A DNA stretch of 64,000 bases from Enterocloster lavalensis (lineage in GTDB: Bacteria > Bacillota > Clostridia > Lachnospirales > Lachnospiraceae): assembly GCF_902364025.1 (NCBI RefSeq), contig NZ_CABJCG010000018.1, positions 62,174-126,173 on the forward strand, written 5' to 3'. A model generated the notes under the pieces. It saw nothing but the letters and a program-made list of their open reading frames with translations, was not told the origin of the DNA and searched no databases. Positions 1 to 11,574 of the stretch are shown piece by piece (positions within the stretch are counted from its first letter, which is position 1; every line of letters begins with the position of its first letter). A program made the translations under genes and the position numbers.

Positions 1-193
1 GCTGTGCCTGTATTTGCTGCACCTTGGGCCCCGAACTTCCCACCGTCAGGCCATACCCCGGCCAGGACACCAGAATCCTGGAAATCTGCTCCTCCGTATT
101 CACATAGATCGTGTCCTCATATAAATAACGCACTATCTCCATGGGGCTGTAGCCTCTCTGTCCAAGGTCGCAACTACCCCATTGGGTCATCCA
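1..193 (-). pseudogene. Fragment of a second SpoIID-like/peptidoglycan-binding gene
   Basis: The minus strand reads a stretch starting WMTQWGSCDLGQRGYSP and continuing to SSGPKVQQ. It closely matches about residues 285-350 of the protein encoded at 3832-5082. The match runs off the left edge of the window and stops abruptly near position 193, where the sequence becomes unrelated. The N-terminal two thirds of the gene is therefore missing here. DNA identity to 4028-4222 is high but clearly imperfect, so this is an old paralogous copy rather than a recent duplication. Whether the C-terminal part outside the window is still expressed cannot be judged. Confidence 0.75.
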
Positions 194-440
194 AGTAGTA
201 AGTGCGTATGAAGTGGAAAATCTTTCTATCCCATCGTAACGCTGACCGGCATTCTCGTCCATCCAACCAATAGCGGCTTTCCGAATCTCCCCTCAGTTGT
301 AAGACTACATCTAAAAAGTACCACCGGTTTGATTGGCTGATGATATTAATGAAAAAATGCGGTTGATTTCTGGTCCTTCGAATAGATGCCCGCCCGTAAT
401 CAAGATCAGAATCTAGTGTGAAGGGCCATGCGGATATCAA
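174..440 (-). other. Short open frame of unknown nature at the paralog breakpoint
   Basis: An 88-codon frame spans the junction between the unrelated AT-richer DNA and the truncated paralog, ending a few codons into the paralog in a different frame (…YYLDDPMG). I do not recognise it. No convincing ribosome binding site precedes its ATG. A second frame continuous with the paralog fragment (…GWMDENAGQRYDGIERF…) also has plausible composition, so this may be a frameshifted relic of a foreign gene rather than a real CDS. Confidence 0.2.
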
Positions 441-452
441 ACACTAATAACT

Positions 453-1025
453 TTATTCTTCGTCTTTTTCTATCAGATCCCTTTTTTTGGCTATATTACT
501 TTTTGCTACATGATATTGCCGCTCTCGTTCAATATAGGTTTGATTATTAAAGCCATAAATCTTTTCAATAATTAGCAGTAAATTTTTTACTGCTGCAATG
601 AAATAAATCATCCCCCAAAGCAAGAATCCTATCCCATTGATATACAGCACATTATTTATGATCTCCCTCTTTTTTATGATCCCCTCCAAATAGATGTTCA
701 ATCCTGATATAAATATTAGAGATATGAATCCTGATATACAGAAATAGATAATACTCTGCATTATACAATTACATTTACGCTCTACAAGTGTGGTTCCTTT
801 TAGTTTCTCTATCACTTTTTCAGAAAAGACCCCCATTATCAAACCTAAAATGGAAAAAGAAAAACCAGCAAAAACAGAACATATGGTAAACAGATTTGTC
901 TGAGTATCTATCATTTTTTCTTGTGCTGGAATCAAAAAATAATGTTGCCTTTTATCTATAATTGCGACAACTGAAAATATGATAAATAGAATTGCACAAT
1001 CTTTAATTACCTTCGTTCTATTCAT
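453..1025 (-). CDS. Four-helix membrane protein, second gene of the SOS-boxed module
   Basis: A 190-aa protein with four predicted membrane segments at about residues 9-24, 45-68, 86-110 and 126-150. A highly charged cytosolic tail of about 35 residues follows, rich in Arg, Lys and Glu. No signal peptide or enzymatic motif is visible and I do not recognise the family. It starts 21 bp after the stop of the 316-aa gene and is very probably co-transcribed with it. The region is strikingly AT-rich next to the GC-rich core genes, which suggests horizontal acquisition. The small size, four helices and partner gene resemble the membrane effectors of abortive-infection pairs, but that role is inference. 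Confidence 0.75.
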   Translation of the reverse strand: MNRTKVIKDCAILFIIFSVVAIIDKRQHYFLIPAQEKMIDTQTNLFTICSVFAGFSFSILGLIMGVFSEKVIEKLKGTTLVERKCNCIMQSIIYFCISGFISLIFISGLNIYLEGIIKKREIINNVLYINGIGFLLWGMIYFIAAVKNLLLIIEKIYGFNNQTYIERERQYHVAKSNIAKKRDLIEKDEE

Positions 1026-1046
1026 ATACTCACTTCTTTCTTTGAC

Positions 1047-1997
1047 TCATTTCCGGTTATTTCCAAAAAGGTCTAAAATCCCTCTGCTGTCATTAAATGC
1101 CATCACTATATTCTGTCTATATATATCCACTAATTCATCAGGAGTATAATACACCCTTTCATTCGACTGCATATGGTAAGACGCCACGTCAATGGGATAT
1201 GCAAAGTTATCTTCAAAAAAATTATATTCCCTGGCTTTTACCGTTCTCGCCTTAGCATACATCTTTGCCTTATTATAATTTTCTTGTCCGTCTTTTACCG
1301 CATCAATGATTTTTTTAACCACATTGGGTTCCTCCGCTATATTATGTCTCGGCTCCGCCTTTAATATAGCAGATATTTTCAAACTATTTTCACTTAGACT
1401 ATTCAATAGCTCGGTATCATTCCATTGAAACAGTCTTTCAAGAACATCTGCATTAGGCAGAGGCACTTCTATTTCCACTTTTGATATTTCCGGGTCTTTA
1501 CCACTGTAAATATTATCAATACCCTTTTCATTGGGTATTGCCAGTATTTCCAGAGTATAACCTGGCTTATATTTTTCAACAAATGTTTTAAGTACATTTT
1601 CGTCTGCCGCTCCACGCGCAGATATAAATGCCCAAATTCCCGAATCATAATTCAACATACCATACGTATACTTCTCAATTCCTCTTTCCCTTTCATCCTC
1701 CCCCGGTAGTACCTCGGAATCTTTATATGTAGTATAATCATGATGAACAAGGGTATTCTTGGGCATCTGCTTACTAAACCTACCGAACAGTCTCCCTTCA
1801 TTATAATCATATGCATCAAAAATTAAATGCATACTTTCTTCAAATGGAGTAATATCCAATGAAATATGGTTCGTTTGCTTTATTCCAATTCTTTCCAATA
1901 TATCCAATATGATGTTTTTATATAACATTGGAGACACTTTTACCCCATACTCATCGTATAATGCTACTTCATAAAAATGAATATTCTTTTTTGCCAT
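1047..1997 (-). CDS. Uncharacterised 316-aa cytosolic protein, first gene of the SOS-boxed module
   Basis: A soluble 316-aa protein starting MAKKNIHFYEVALYDE, with ribosome binding site GGGGAG six bases before the ATG. It has no membrane segment and no nucleotide-binding motif that I can see. The N-terminal HFYEV…LYDE…ILERIG pattern recalls small uncharacterised families found in phage and defence islands (DUF4747 or DUF6731 type), but I could not verify this. The C-terminal part (about 215-310) is helical and charged. It is transcribed toward the membrane-protein gene. The promoter at 2153-2181 carries a LexA-type box, leaving a 5' leader of about 145 nt. AT-rich composition marks it as accessory DNA. 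Confidence 0.8.
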   Translation of the reverse strand: MAKKNIHFYEVALYDEYGVKVSPMLYKNIILDILERIGIKQTNHISLDITPFEESMHLIFDAYDYNEGRLFGRFSKQMPKNTLVHHDYTTYKDSEVLPGEDERERGIEKYTYGMLNYDSGIWAFISARGAADENVLKTFVEKYKPGYTLEILAIPNEKGIDNIYSGKDPEISKVEIEVPLPNADVLERLFQWNDTELLNSLSENSLKISAILKAEPRHNIAEEPNVVKKIIDAVKDGQENYNKAKMYAKARTVKAREYNFFEDNFAYPIDVASYHMQSNERVYYTPDELVDIYRQNIVMAFNDSRGILDLFGNNRK

Positions 1998-2152
1998 ATC
2001 GTTCTCCCCATTTCGACATTTTTTTTAATTATATCATATGTCAAATGGAAAGAATATACAAATATCCCCTCCCCAATTTCACAAATCTTACAAAATATAT
2101 AGAATTTAGTTATTTTTTTCTAGTGACATATATTTACATGTTTCTATAAGTA

Positions 2153-2181
2153 ATTATAGAACATATGTTCTATCAAATCAA
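2153..2181 (-). promoter_or_regulatory. SOS-type promoter: LexA box between -35 and -10
   Basis: Reading the minus strand: -35 TTGATT (2176-2181), a 17-bp spacer, and -10 TATAAT (2153-2158). The spacer holds the palindrome AGAACATATGTTCT (2158-2171), part of an 18-bp perfect palindrome at 2156-2173. This fits the Gram-positive LexA (DinR) operator GAAC-N4-GTTC, and its position between the promoter elements is where a repressor would block RNA polymerase. The promoter points at the two-gene module 1997-453. A second weak TATAAT lies closer to the gene (about 2029-2034) without a good -35. Confidence 0.8.
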
Positions 2182-2225
2182 GACCTAAGAACATAAAAGG
2201 CACCTTATTTGTAAAAAGAGTTAAT

Positions 2226-2252
2226 GTTCAGACATCAATGTCAGTTAGTTAA
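2226..2252 (+). repeat. Left terminal inverted repeat of the IS remnant
   Basis: Begins GTTCAGACATCAATGTCAGT. It matches the reverse complement of 3531-3557 at 25 of 27 positions. Confidence 0.75.
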
Positions 2253-2413
2253 GACCAAACAAAGGGAAGCGTATCCCTGCAGATAGAAATCTGATACTCA
2301 TAATGGTGATGTTTATGGAGATACGGTTAGGATTTAGGGTTTTACATACATCACAAACCAGCAGATTTACATCTGCTTCATTAAAGGTTAAAAAAGTTGT
2401 TGATAAAACTGTC

Positions 2414-3354
2414 TTATATTGCACGGTATATGAAATATTGCGGTTTTCAGAAATGTACTGTTTTCAAACGGGGATATTGGCGTTCATTCCGAATCGGGAT
2501 TAATTCCCGGTATAGCAGGGACATCACATCTATGGAGTCTTTCTCTGTGGTCAGATGGAGAAAGACTCTACAAATATGAGCAGCCATGCTAAAATTCACT
2601 TTGTATTCATGTTTTGTCTTTCCCTTTTTATGAGCGTATGATTGATAAGCGTTTCCGTCATGTTATATGCGATTAGCTTTGCCTATATTTCTTGTTTGAT
2701 GTAATCCGATTTGTAAGAATGAAAGCTACTCAGTCCTATCTGATATTTCAGCTTACGAAAAGAACCCTCTATGCCTCATCTGGTATAGTATAGAAGTTCT
2801 GTATGTTCAACGGGAAATCTAACAATCTGAAATGATAAGTCATAAGTGTCCAAAGAACCGTATTTGGCGTATTCAAAAGAAGTGGCGCAGCTACAAAGTG
2901 TTTGTAAATAACTTGTGCAGGTCATATAAAGCACTCAGGTGCATACTATAAAGTCCTTTAGTTGGATGTCCCTCGGAGGAAAAAAGGGTTGCTGAAAAAA
3001 GTAAAGGTGGGCCCATCAGCAGCAAGGAAACGGTAGTGAGGCCGTTTCTTCCATAGACAGGACTAAAGAGTTGAACTGATGGAAAACAGCTTCCAGTGCG
3101 TCAGATTTTAGTTTTGCCCGCTGCTGGTTAAAAGCAGAAGCGAAAGGAGCATTTGGAACCAGACCAAAGACATCAAGAAGTTCCAGTTTGGTACTGGAAT
3201 ACACACAGGAGACCATGAAAGAAATGAGATTACCAGCCCCTATCTTTCTGTTGCTGGTCAGATCCTTATCCAGGTTAATAACATAGAGAGATATATTGGA
3301 AGCAACATGATTGATGGCATTTGAAAAAGCGGCTTTGAAAGATTCGTGCGACAA
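2414..3354 (-). pseudogene. IS4-family transposase, frameshifted and internally deleted
   Basis: The N-terminal part is open from 3354 to 3016 (MSHESFKAAFSNAINHVASN…). A frameshift then leads into SSEGHPTKGLYSMHLSALYDL, typical of IS4 transposases. After a stop and an internal deletion the match resumes with YDLSFQIVRFPVEHTELLYY, then a TGA where WGIE is expected, SFRKLKYQIGLSSFHSYKSD, an in-frame TAG, NMTETLINHTL, another frameshift and a C-terminal end near 2414. At least three stops and two frameshifts make it non-functional. Confidence 0.85.
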
Positions 3355-3530
3355 AGGTGAATACCTCCTTGAATTAAAAAAACTACATTTCTAATTCAAA
3401 GGCCCCTTTCGCTACCTCTAAAAAACAATCCGTAGCGAAAACGACTGCACATTTTTGACTATGTGTCAACACTTTTTAGGAGATATTTTAAAAAATGGTT
3501 AGACCCCTATATGGAATCTAATTTTGTAAT

Positions 3531-3557
3531 TTAAATAACTGACCTTGATGTCTGAAC
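3531..3557 (-). repeat. Right terminal inverted repeat of the IS remnant
   Basis: Its reverse complement matches 2226-2252 with two mismatches. Its position about 175 bp upstream of the transposase start is consistent with an IS end. Confidence 0.75.
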
Positions 3558-3677
3558 TGAAACCAGGGTTGCAAAATGGCTGCAAAATAATTTTTAGGAA
3601 TCTTGAAATTCAAACCTGCATATGCTTTAGTGCCGGTTAGCAAAAGAATATGAGCGTTCCATTTGGAACAACGTAAA

Positions 3678-3723
3678 GAGGATGTCGCAGAATCATCAAA
3701 ATAGATGATTGAGCGACACCCTC
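3678..3723. other. Long imperfect hairpin in the 3558-3831 spacer
   Basis: The two arms pair over about 18 positions: an outer stem GAGG/CCTC, a middle stem TGTCGC/GCGACA and an inner stem AATCATC/GATGATT around an AT-rich loop, interrupted by three mismatched pairs. It lies about 110 bp downstream of the SpoIID-like gene's stop. It could be a terminator, although no T-run follows on either strand, or the end of another mobile element. The rest of this spacer holds nothing I recognise. Confidence 0.4.
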
Positions 3724-3831
3724 CTTCAAAGATGATTTATTCGTAGTAACTCCTTAACTAAATGAAATTGGTGCCGGATTTCTGCCATCCAGTTCCCATT
3801 TCTACGGGCGCGTACCCTCTCCCGCTATCCT

Positions 3832-5082
3832 CTACACCAACTCCGCAATCCTGGTAATCCCCACATAAATATGCGAGATTTTATACCATGTCGCAAAATT
3901 CACCACTCCGGTCTGCGGCAGCCCAAATATCGACTGGAACTCCCTCACCGCGTCCGCCGTCCGCTCCCCGTAAATCCCATCCGGGTTCACGCGAGGGATC
4001 GCCGAGTACACCGTGGCGATGGTATCCAGCTGCTCCTGCATCTGCTGCACCTTGGGCCCCGAACTCCCCACTGTCAAATCATATCCGGGCCAGGACGCCG
4101 GAATCCCGGAAATCTGCTCCGCAGTGTTCACATAGATCGAATCCCCATAAAAGTAACGCAGTATCTCGATGGGGCTGTAGCCCCGCTGGCCGAGGTCGCA
4201 GCTGCCCCACTGTGTCATCCAATTCGGACACTGCACCTGCCTTCCGTCGCAATACTGCGTCAAAATCGGCTGCCTCACCCCAGGCCGCGACAAATAATTA
4301 TCAAAAATCTCATCCACCACCAGGGAAATACTCTCGAAAATATTCCGCCCATAGATCCACTTATGATCAAAGGCTGTAGACGAGGTGATGGTAAAATCAT
4401 ATCCCTGGTTCCGGTACCACTCCGTATACACCCGGTTCAGCGTGAAGGACATGATCGCCAGCACATTGGCCGTGATTGTGGCCCTGGGCCAGGTGGAATA
4501 GATCTCGCTGGAGGCCACATTCTTAATATAATCCCGGTAAGGCACATAGTAGTCCTTGGCCGTGCGGTCCGTGGGAGCCCCGTCGTGGACCACCACGGTC
4601 TGGGGTACCACTACCCGGCTGAGCACGATTTCCCCGCTCTCCGCCACGGGCTTGATCTCCGGCTCCGCGATCTTTGGCGGGTAATTTCCATATAATGTGT
4701 GATCCGGAATCACCACCGGGTCCTCCGGCGGCGGCACCTCCCCCACCGGCGTCATGCTCACCGGCTGGATCGCGGTGGAATCCGCCAGTATTTCCGTCCC
4801 GGACACCACCAGCGGATCAAATCCCTCCGCCTCCACCCGCAGATTGTACTCCGAGTAGGGCTGGACGTCCCCCGGTTCCAGGCTCAGTTCCAACGGCGGC
4901 GCCGAGAGGGCCACCTGCTCCGTCTGGCCGGAGCTGTTGGTCACAACCTGCTCCACCGGCGACTGTGGATCCCCCTTGTAGCTGATGGTAATCCGCGCGT
5001 TTTGAATGGGAAAATTATTCTGAATATTGACGACATTTACCTGAAGCAGGCCCCTGTAGCCTGTTTCCGCATTGTTTGGCAT
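3832..5082 (-). CDS. SpoIID-like protein with C-terminal peptidoglycan-binding domain
   Basis: A 416-aa protein in three parts. Residues about 10-115 form a carboxypeptidase-regulatory-like beta domain (QNARITISYKG…EGFDPLVVSG). Residues about 180-325 resemble the SpoIID/LytB fold (VPYRDYIKNVASSEIYSTWP…), named for the sporulation lytic transglycosylase. Residues about 335-410 form a PG_binding_1 repeat (VQQMQEQLDTI…DGIYGERTADAVREFQ). No signal peptide is evident, so it may act inside the developing spore or leave by another route. The start is supported by GAGGTG before the ATG. A truncated paralog lies at 1-193. A role in spore cortex or cell-wall remodelling is likely; catalytic activity is unproven. 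Confidence 0.8.
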   Translation of the reverse strand: MPNNAETGYRGLLQVNVVNIQNNFPIQNARITISYKGDPQSPVEQVVTNSSGQTEQVALSAPPLELSLEPGDVQPYSEYNLRVEAEGFDPLVVSGTEILADSTAIQPVSMTPVGEVPPPEDPVVIPDHTLYGNYPPKIAEPEIKPVAESGEIVLSRVVVPQTVVVHDGAPTDRTAKDYYVPYRDYIKNVASSEIYSTWPRATITANVLAIMSFTLNRVYTEWYRNQGYDFTITSSTAFDHKWIYGRNIFESISLVVDEIFDNYLSRPGVRQPILTQYCDGRQVQCPNWMTQWGSCDLGQRGYSPIEILRYFYGDSIYVNTAEQISGIPASWPGYDLTVGSSGPKVQQMQEQLDTIATVYSAIPRVNPDGIYGERTADAVREFQSIFGLPQTGVVNFATWYKISHIYVGITRIAELV

Positions 5083-5264
5083 GTAACACCTCGTATTTTA
5101 TGATTACTACAATATAATACGCACACCGCCGTTTCATGCCAGTCCCGCGCGATTTTCCGCCTCCGATCCCATCGGGATGCGCATGAAATGCCGTCCCTGG
5201 CATAAATTCTAACATAACCCTTTCACGCTACAGCCAATAGGCCGTAAAAAGGAGGTCTTTCAAC

Positions 5265-6548
5265 TTGACTGATATTATCATTGTGGGCGCCGGCTGGGCC
5301 GGCTGCGCCGCAGCGGTGGCCGCCGCCAAACAGGGCGCCCGGGTAAAACTTTTGGAGCGGACCGACATGATCCTGGGCACCGGGCTGGCCGGAGGCATCC
5401 TGCGAAACAACGGCCGGCTGACCGCCGCTCTGGAACTGGAGGCCATGGGCGGCGCGGACCTGTTCGCTGCCCTGGAACCTACCCTGCGCCACCGGAATAT
5501 TTCCTTCCCCGGCCATGACCACGCCGATCTCTACGACATCGCCCTGGCCCCCGGCGCGGTACTGGACTGCCTGAAACGCTGGGGCGTGACGCTGCGCACC
5601 CAGACCCGGATCACCGGAATCTCCATGTCGGCGGACAAAACCTCCATCGAGTCCGTCACCGACAACCATGGAAATACCTATGCCGCCGATGCGTTCCTCG
5701 ACGCAACGGGCACAGCCGGTCCCACCGCCAACTGCGCCCGTTACGGAAACGGCTGCTCCATGTGCATTCTGCGCTGTCCCAGCTTCGGCGGCCGTGTGAG
5801 CCTGGCCGCTCTGGCAGGCGTCCGTGAGCTGGAGGCCCGGCGGCCGGACGGTACTCATGGGGCGATGAGCGGTTCCTGCAAGCTGATGAAAGAATCCCTT
5901 GCCCCGGACCTCGTCCGCCGGCTGAATGAAACCGGAGTTGCCGTAATTCCTCTTCCTCCCGGTCTGCGGGAGGACCATCTGTCCTTAAAAGCCTGCCAGC
6001 AGTACGCTTTGCCGGAGTTTGCAGAAAACCTGGTGCTGTTAGACAGCGGCCACGCCAAAATGATGGCGCCCTTCTTCCCCCTCGACAAGCTGCGCCGCAT
6101 TCCCGGCCTGGAAAACGCCCGCTATGAGGACCCCTACGCCGGCGGCAAAGGCAATTCCGTGCGTTTTCTTGCCATGTGTCCGCGGGGCGGCGACCTGAAG
6201 GTAAACGGTCCAGACAACCTCTACTGCGCGGGTGAAAAAGCCGGTCCCCTGGTGGGCCACACGGAGGCGATGGTCACCGGCACCCTGGCCGGTTACAACT
6301 GCGCCGCAGCCATTTCCGGAAAACCGCCTCTCATCCTTCCACGCTCCCTGGCCTCAGGGGAGGCCATTGCCTGGACCGGAGAGGAGATGCGCACCCCGGA
6401 CGGCCTCTCCCGGAAATACACCTTTTCCGGCGGCAGTCTCTTCGAACGGATGAAATCGCTGGGTCTTTACCGCACATCGGCCGGTGAAATCCGGGATGAG
6501 GTGCGCGCCCTGGGGCTGGAGGACGTTTTTTCCGAACCGGCCGGGTAA
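5265..6548 (+). CDS. FAD-dependent oxidoreductase with CxxCxxxC cluster
   Basis: A 427-aa flavoprotein with a Rossmann dinucleotide-binding start (IIIVGAGWAGCAAAVAAAKQG) and a C-terminal FAD segment (NLYCAGEKAGPLVGHTEAMVTGTLAGYNCA) like the GidA/TrmFO branch. Around residue 165 it carries CSMCILRC, a CxxCxxxC pattern that could bind an iron-sulfur cluster or act in redox chemistry; this is not part of TrmFO. The start is TTG with AAGGAGG nine bases upstream, and the frame has no better ATG. It is a single-gene unit divergent from the SpoIID-like gene. The substrate is unknown. Confidence 0.75.
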   Translation: MTDIIIVGAGWAGCAAAVAAAKQGARVKLLERTDMILGTGLAGGILRNNGRLTAALELEAMGGADLFAALEPTLRHRNISFPGHDHADLYDIALAPGAVLDCLKRWGVTLRTQTRITGISMSADKTSIESVTDNHGNTYAADAFLDATGTAGPTANCARYGNGCSMCILRCPSFGGRVSLAALAGVRELEARRPDGTHGAMSGSCKLMKESLAPDLVRRLNETGVAVIPLPPGLREDHLSLKACQQYALPEFAENLVLLDSGHAKMMAPFFPLDKLRRIPGLENARYEDPYAGGKGNSVRFLAMCPRGGDLKVNGPDNLYCAGEKAGPLVGHTEAMVTGTLAGYNCAAAISGKPPLILPRSLASGEAIAWTGEEMRTPDGLSRKYTFSGGSLFERMKSLGLYRTSAGEIRDEVRALGLEDVFSEPAG

Positions 6549-6573
6549 CATTACACCGACCGTATTCGATCCG

Positions 6574-6620
6574 CAAAAAAACGGCTCCGCGTTTGCTTCC
6601 TTCCCGCCGCGCAGAGCCGT
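6574..6620 (-). terminator. Rho-independent terminator after the cytidylate-kinase-like gene
   Basis: On the minus strand ACGGCTC pairs with GAGCCGT, with an additional inner CGCG/CGCG pairing, followed by a run of seven T. It lies 14 bp beyond the stop of the gene ending at 6634 and also between two convergent genes. Confidence 0.8.
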
Positions 6621-6633
6621 TCTCCCTCAACCT

Positions 6634-7272
6634 CTATTCCTCCGCCAGCCCCTTAATCTTAAGGTACTCTTGGATCGCCCTCACCGCTCCTTCTGTTCCC
6701 AGCCGGGCCGTGTTGAGCATCAAATCATAATTTTCCACATTTTCCCAGTCGCGTCCGGTGTAATACCGGTGATAGTCCCGGCGTTCCCGGTCGATGCGCT
6801 TGATGTTCTTCTTAACGTCCTTATCCTCGTAGTACCCCAGCTCCGTGATCCGTTTGACCCGGTAATCCATGTCCGCGTACAGGAACACCCGCACCAGGCC
6901 GTCCCGTCCCTCCAATACATAGTCCGCGCAGCGCCCGATGATCACGCAGTCCTCCCCGTCGGCCAGCTGGCGAATCACCTCGGACTGGAAGCGGAACAGA
7001 TTGTCCGCGGACACCAGGTCCGAGCCGAAGGAAGGGGCTCCCAGCTCCGGCGTCAGGCCCTTGATGATCTTGTACAGCAGCCTGCTCCCCGGCCGCTCGT
7101 CGGCCAGATGGTAGTAGCTCTCCTTGATTCCGCTCTCATTGGAATTCATCCGAAGAATGTTCTTGTCGTAAAAGCCGACTCCCAATTCCTCTGCCAGCCG
7201 GGAGCCGATCTCCCGCCCGCCGCTGCCAAACTGCCTTCCGATGGTGATAACGAGCCTTCTTCCGTCCTTCAT
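6634..7272 (-). CDS. Cytidylate-kinase-like family protein
   Basis: A 212-aa protein with an N-terminal P-loop-like motif ITIGRQFGSGGREIGSRLAEELG and the later IGRCADYVL segment. These are typical of the cytidylate-kinase-like family (a nucleoside-monophosphate-kinase fold) common in gut Clostridia. The canonical Cmk usually sits elsewhere in such genomes, so this may be a paralog with a different substrate. The start is the ATG at 7272. An extended -10 promoter (TGGTATAAT, hexamer at 7342-7347) precedes it. Monocistronic. Confidence 0.8.
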   Translation of the reverse strand: MKDGRRLVITIGRQFGSGGREIGSRLAEELGVGFYDKNILRMNSNESGIKESYYHLADERPGSRLLYKIIKGLTPELGAPSFGSDLVSADNLFRFQSEVIRQLADGEDCVIIGRCADYVLEGRDGLVRVFLYADMDYRVKRITELGYYEDKDVKKNIKRIDRERRDYHRYYTGRDWENVENYDLMLNTARLGTEGAVRAIQEYLKIKGLAEE

Positions 7273-7341
7273 AGCGTCGCCCTCCTTCCGCGGTTTTCCG
7301 CGCCTTCACCTGCTGACAATAAGCTCCTTACTGCTGCTTTC

Positions 7342-7347
7342 ATTATA
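7342..7347 (-). promoter_or_regulatory. Extended -10 promoter of the cytidylate-kinase-like gene
   Basis: TATAAT preceded by TGG on the minus strand, about 70 bp upstream of the start codon. No strong -35 is seen, as is usual for extended -10 promoters. Confidence 0.5.
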
Positions 7348-7434
7348 CCATAAGCGCTAAGCACGTGAAAGACCTCGCCAAGAGTTTCGGCATGGATTCT
7401 CACCAGACCGGAAAATTTTACGTCCCCGCCAATA

Positions 7435-7989
7435 TCACCGGCTGTTTTCCGGCATATGAAACTGTATGGCGTACATCAGCGCCAACATGGAAGCGCCGCA
7501 AAAAATCTCGTTTTTCCGAAGCATTTCCAGAACCGTTTCCCGCTTGATCCACTGCTTGCCATGCACTTCATTTTCATCAAAGTTCTCCGTCTCGCGCCGC
7601 ACCATTCCTAAAAAATTATGTACCACCAAATCGGACATTCCGTTGCTTGGGTTCTGGGTACACAGGAAGGTAAGTTCCCCGACCACGCAGCCCGTCTCCT
7701 CAAAACACTCCCGTCTGGCCGCCTCCGCGGGGCTTTCGCCTTCCTCAACCCGGCCGGCCGGAATCTCCCACTCGATCCGCCCCGTGGTGTACCGCTTTGA
7801 CCGGATCAGCAGAATTTCATCGCGATCATTACATATGACCACGCAAACCGACTCATGAGGATAATGCAGTCGATGATAAGACTCGATTATCTCCCCGCCC
7901 GGCATCCGCACCCTGTCCGCGTACAACGAAATCCAATCACTCTCATAGATCACCTTCCGATCCAGCTTTTCCGGAAAATCCCTGTTCAT
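7435..7989 (-). CDS. Nudix hydrolase, ADP-ribose pyrophosphatase type
   Basis: A 184-aa protein with a complete Nudix box (GRVEEGESPAEAARRECFEE followed by TG) in the middle, giving the metal-binding REXXEE core. The preceding segment (YESDWISLYADRVRMPGGE) matches the ADP-sugar pyrophosphatase subgroup, which hydrolyses ADP-ribose to AMP and ribose 5-phosphate. The frame is open further upstream, but AAGGAGG lies eight bases before the ATG at 7989, which fixes the start. Monocistronic. Confidence 0.85.
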   Translation of the reverse strand: MNRDFPEKLDRKVIYESDWISLYADRVRMPGGEIIESYHRLHYPHESVCVVICNDRDEILLIRSKRYTTGRIEWEIPAGRVEEGESPAEAARRECFEETGCVVGELTFLCTQNPSNGMSDLVVHNFLGMVRRETENFDENEVHGKQWIKRETVLEMLRKNEIFCGASMLALMYAIQFHMPENSR

Positions 7990-8122
7990 CAGCACCTCCT
8001 TGACCCTGCAATTTTTCATTCTGCAAACGATTGATTCTAAACGCTCAGCTCCAGCGCCTTGCACGCGCCGGCCAGCTTTCCTCAATTATAATATTCCTGT
8101 TCATAAATGTCAAATGCCGTCG

Positions 8123-11564
<3,442 letters not shown>

Positions 11565-11574
11565 AAGTCCCCTC

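Larger units (their letters stand above)
2226..3557 (-). mobile_element. Decayed IS4-family insertion sequence
   Basis: About 1.33 kb bounded by near-perfect 27-bp inverted repeats (2226-2252 and 3531-3557) and containing a multiply broken transposase on the minus strand. No short direct duplication is visible just outside the ends. Positions 2253-2413 and 3355-3530 hold no gene that I can see. The element sits directly upstream of the SOS-boxed module and may have helped bring it in, or may have landed there later. Confidence 0.75.

Noticed and set aside
2535..2568. Perfect 11-bp hairpin GAGTCTTTCTC…GAGAAAGACTC
   Set aside because: It falls inside the decayed IS4 transposase coding region (…RVFLHLTTEKDSI…), has no T-run, and is best explained as coding sequence.
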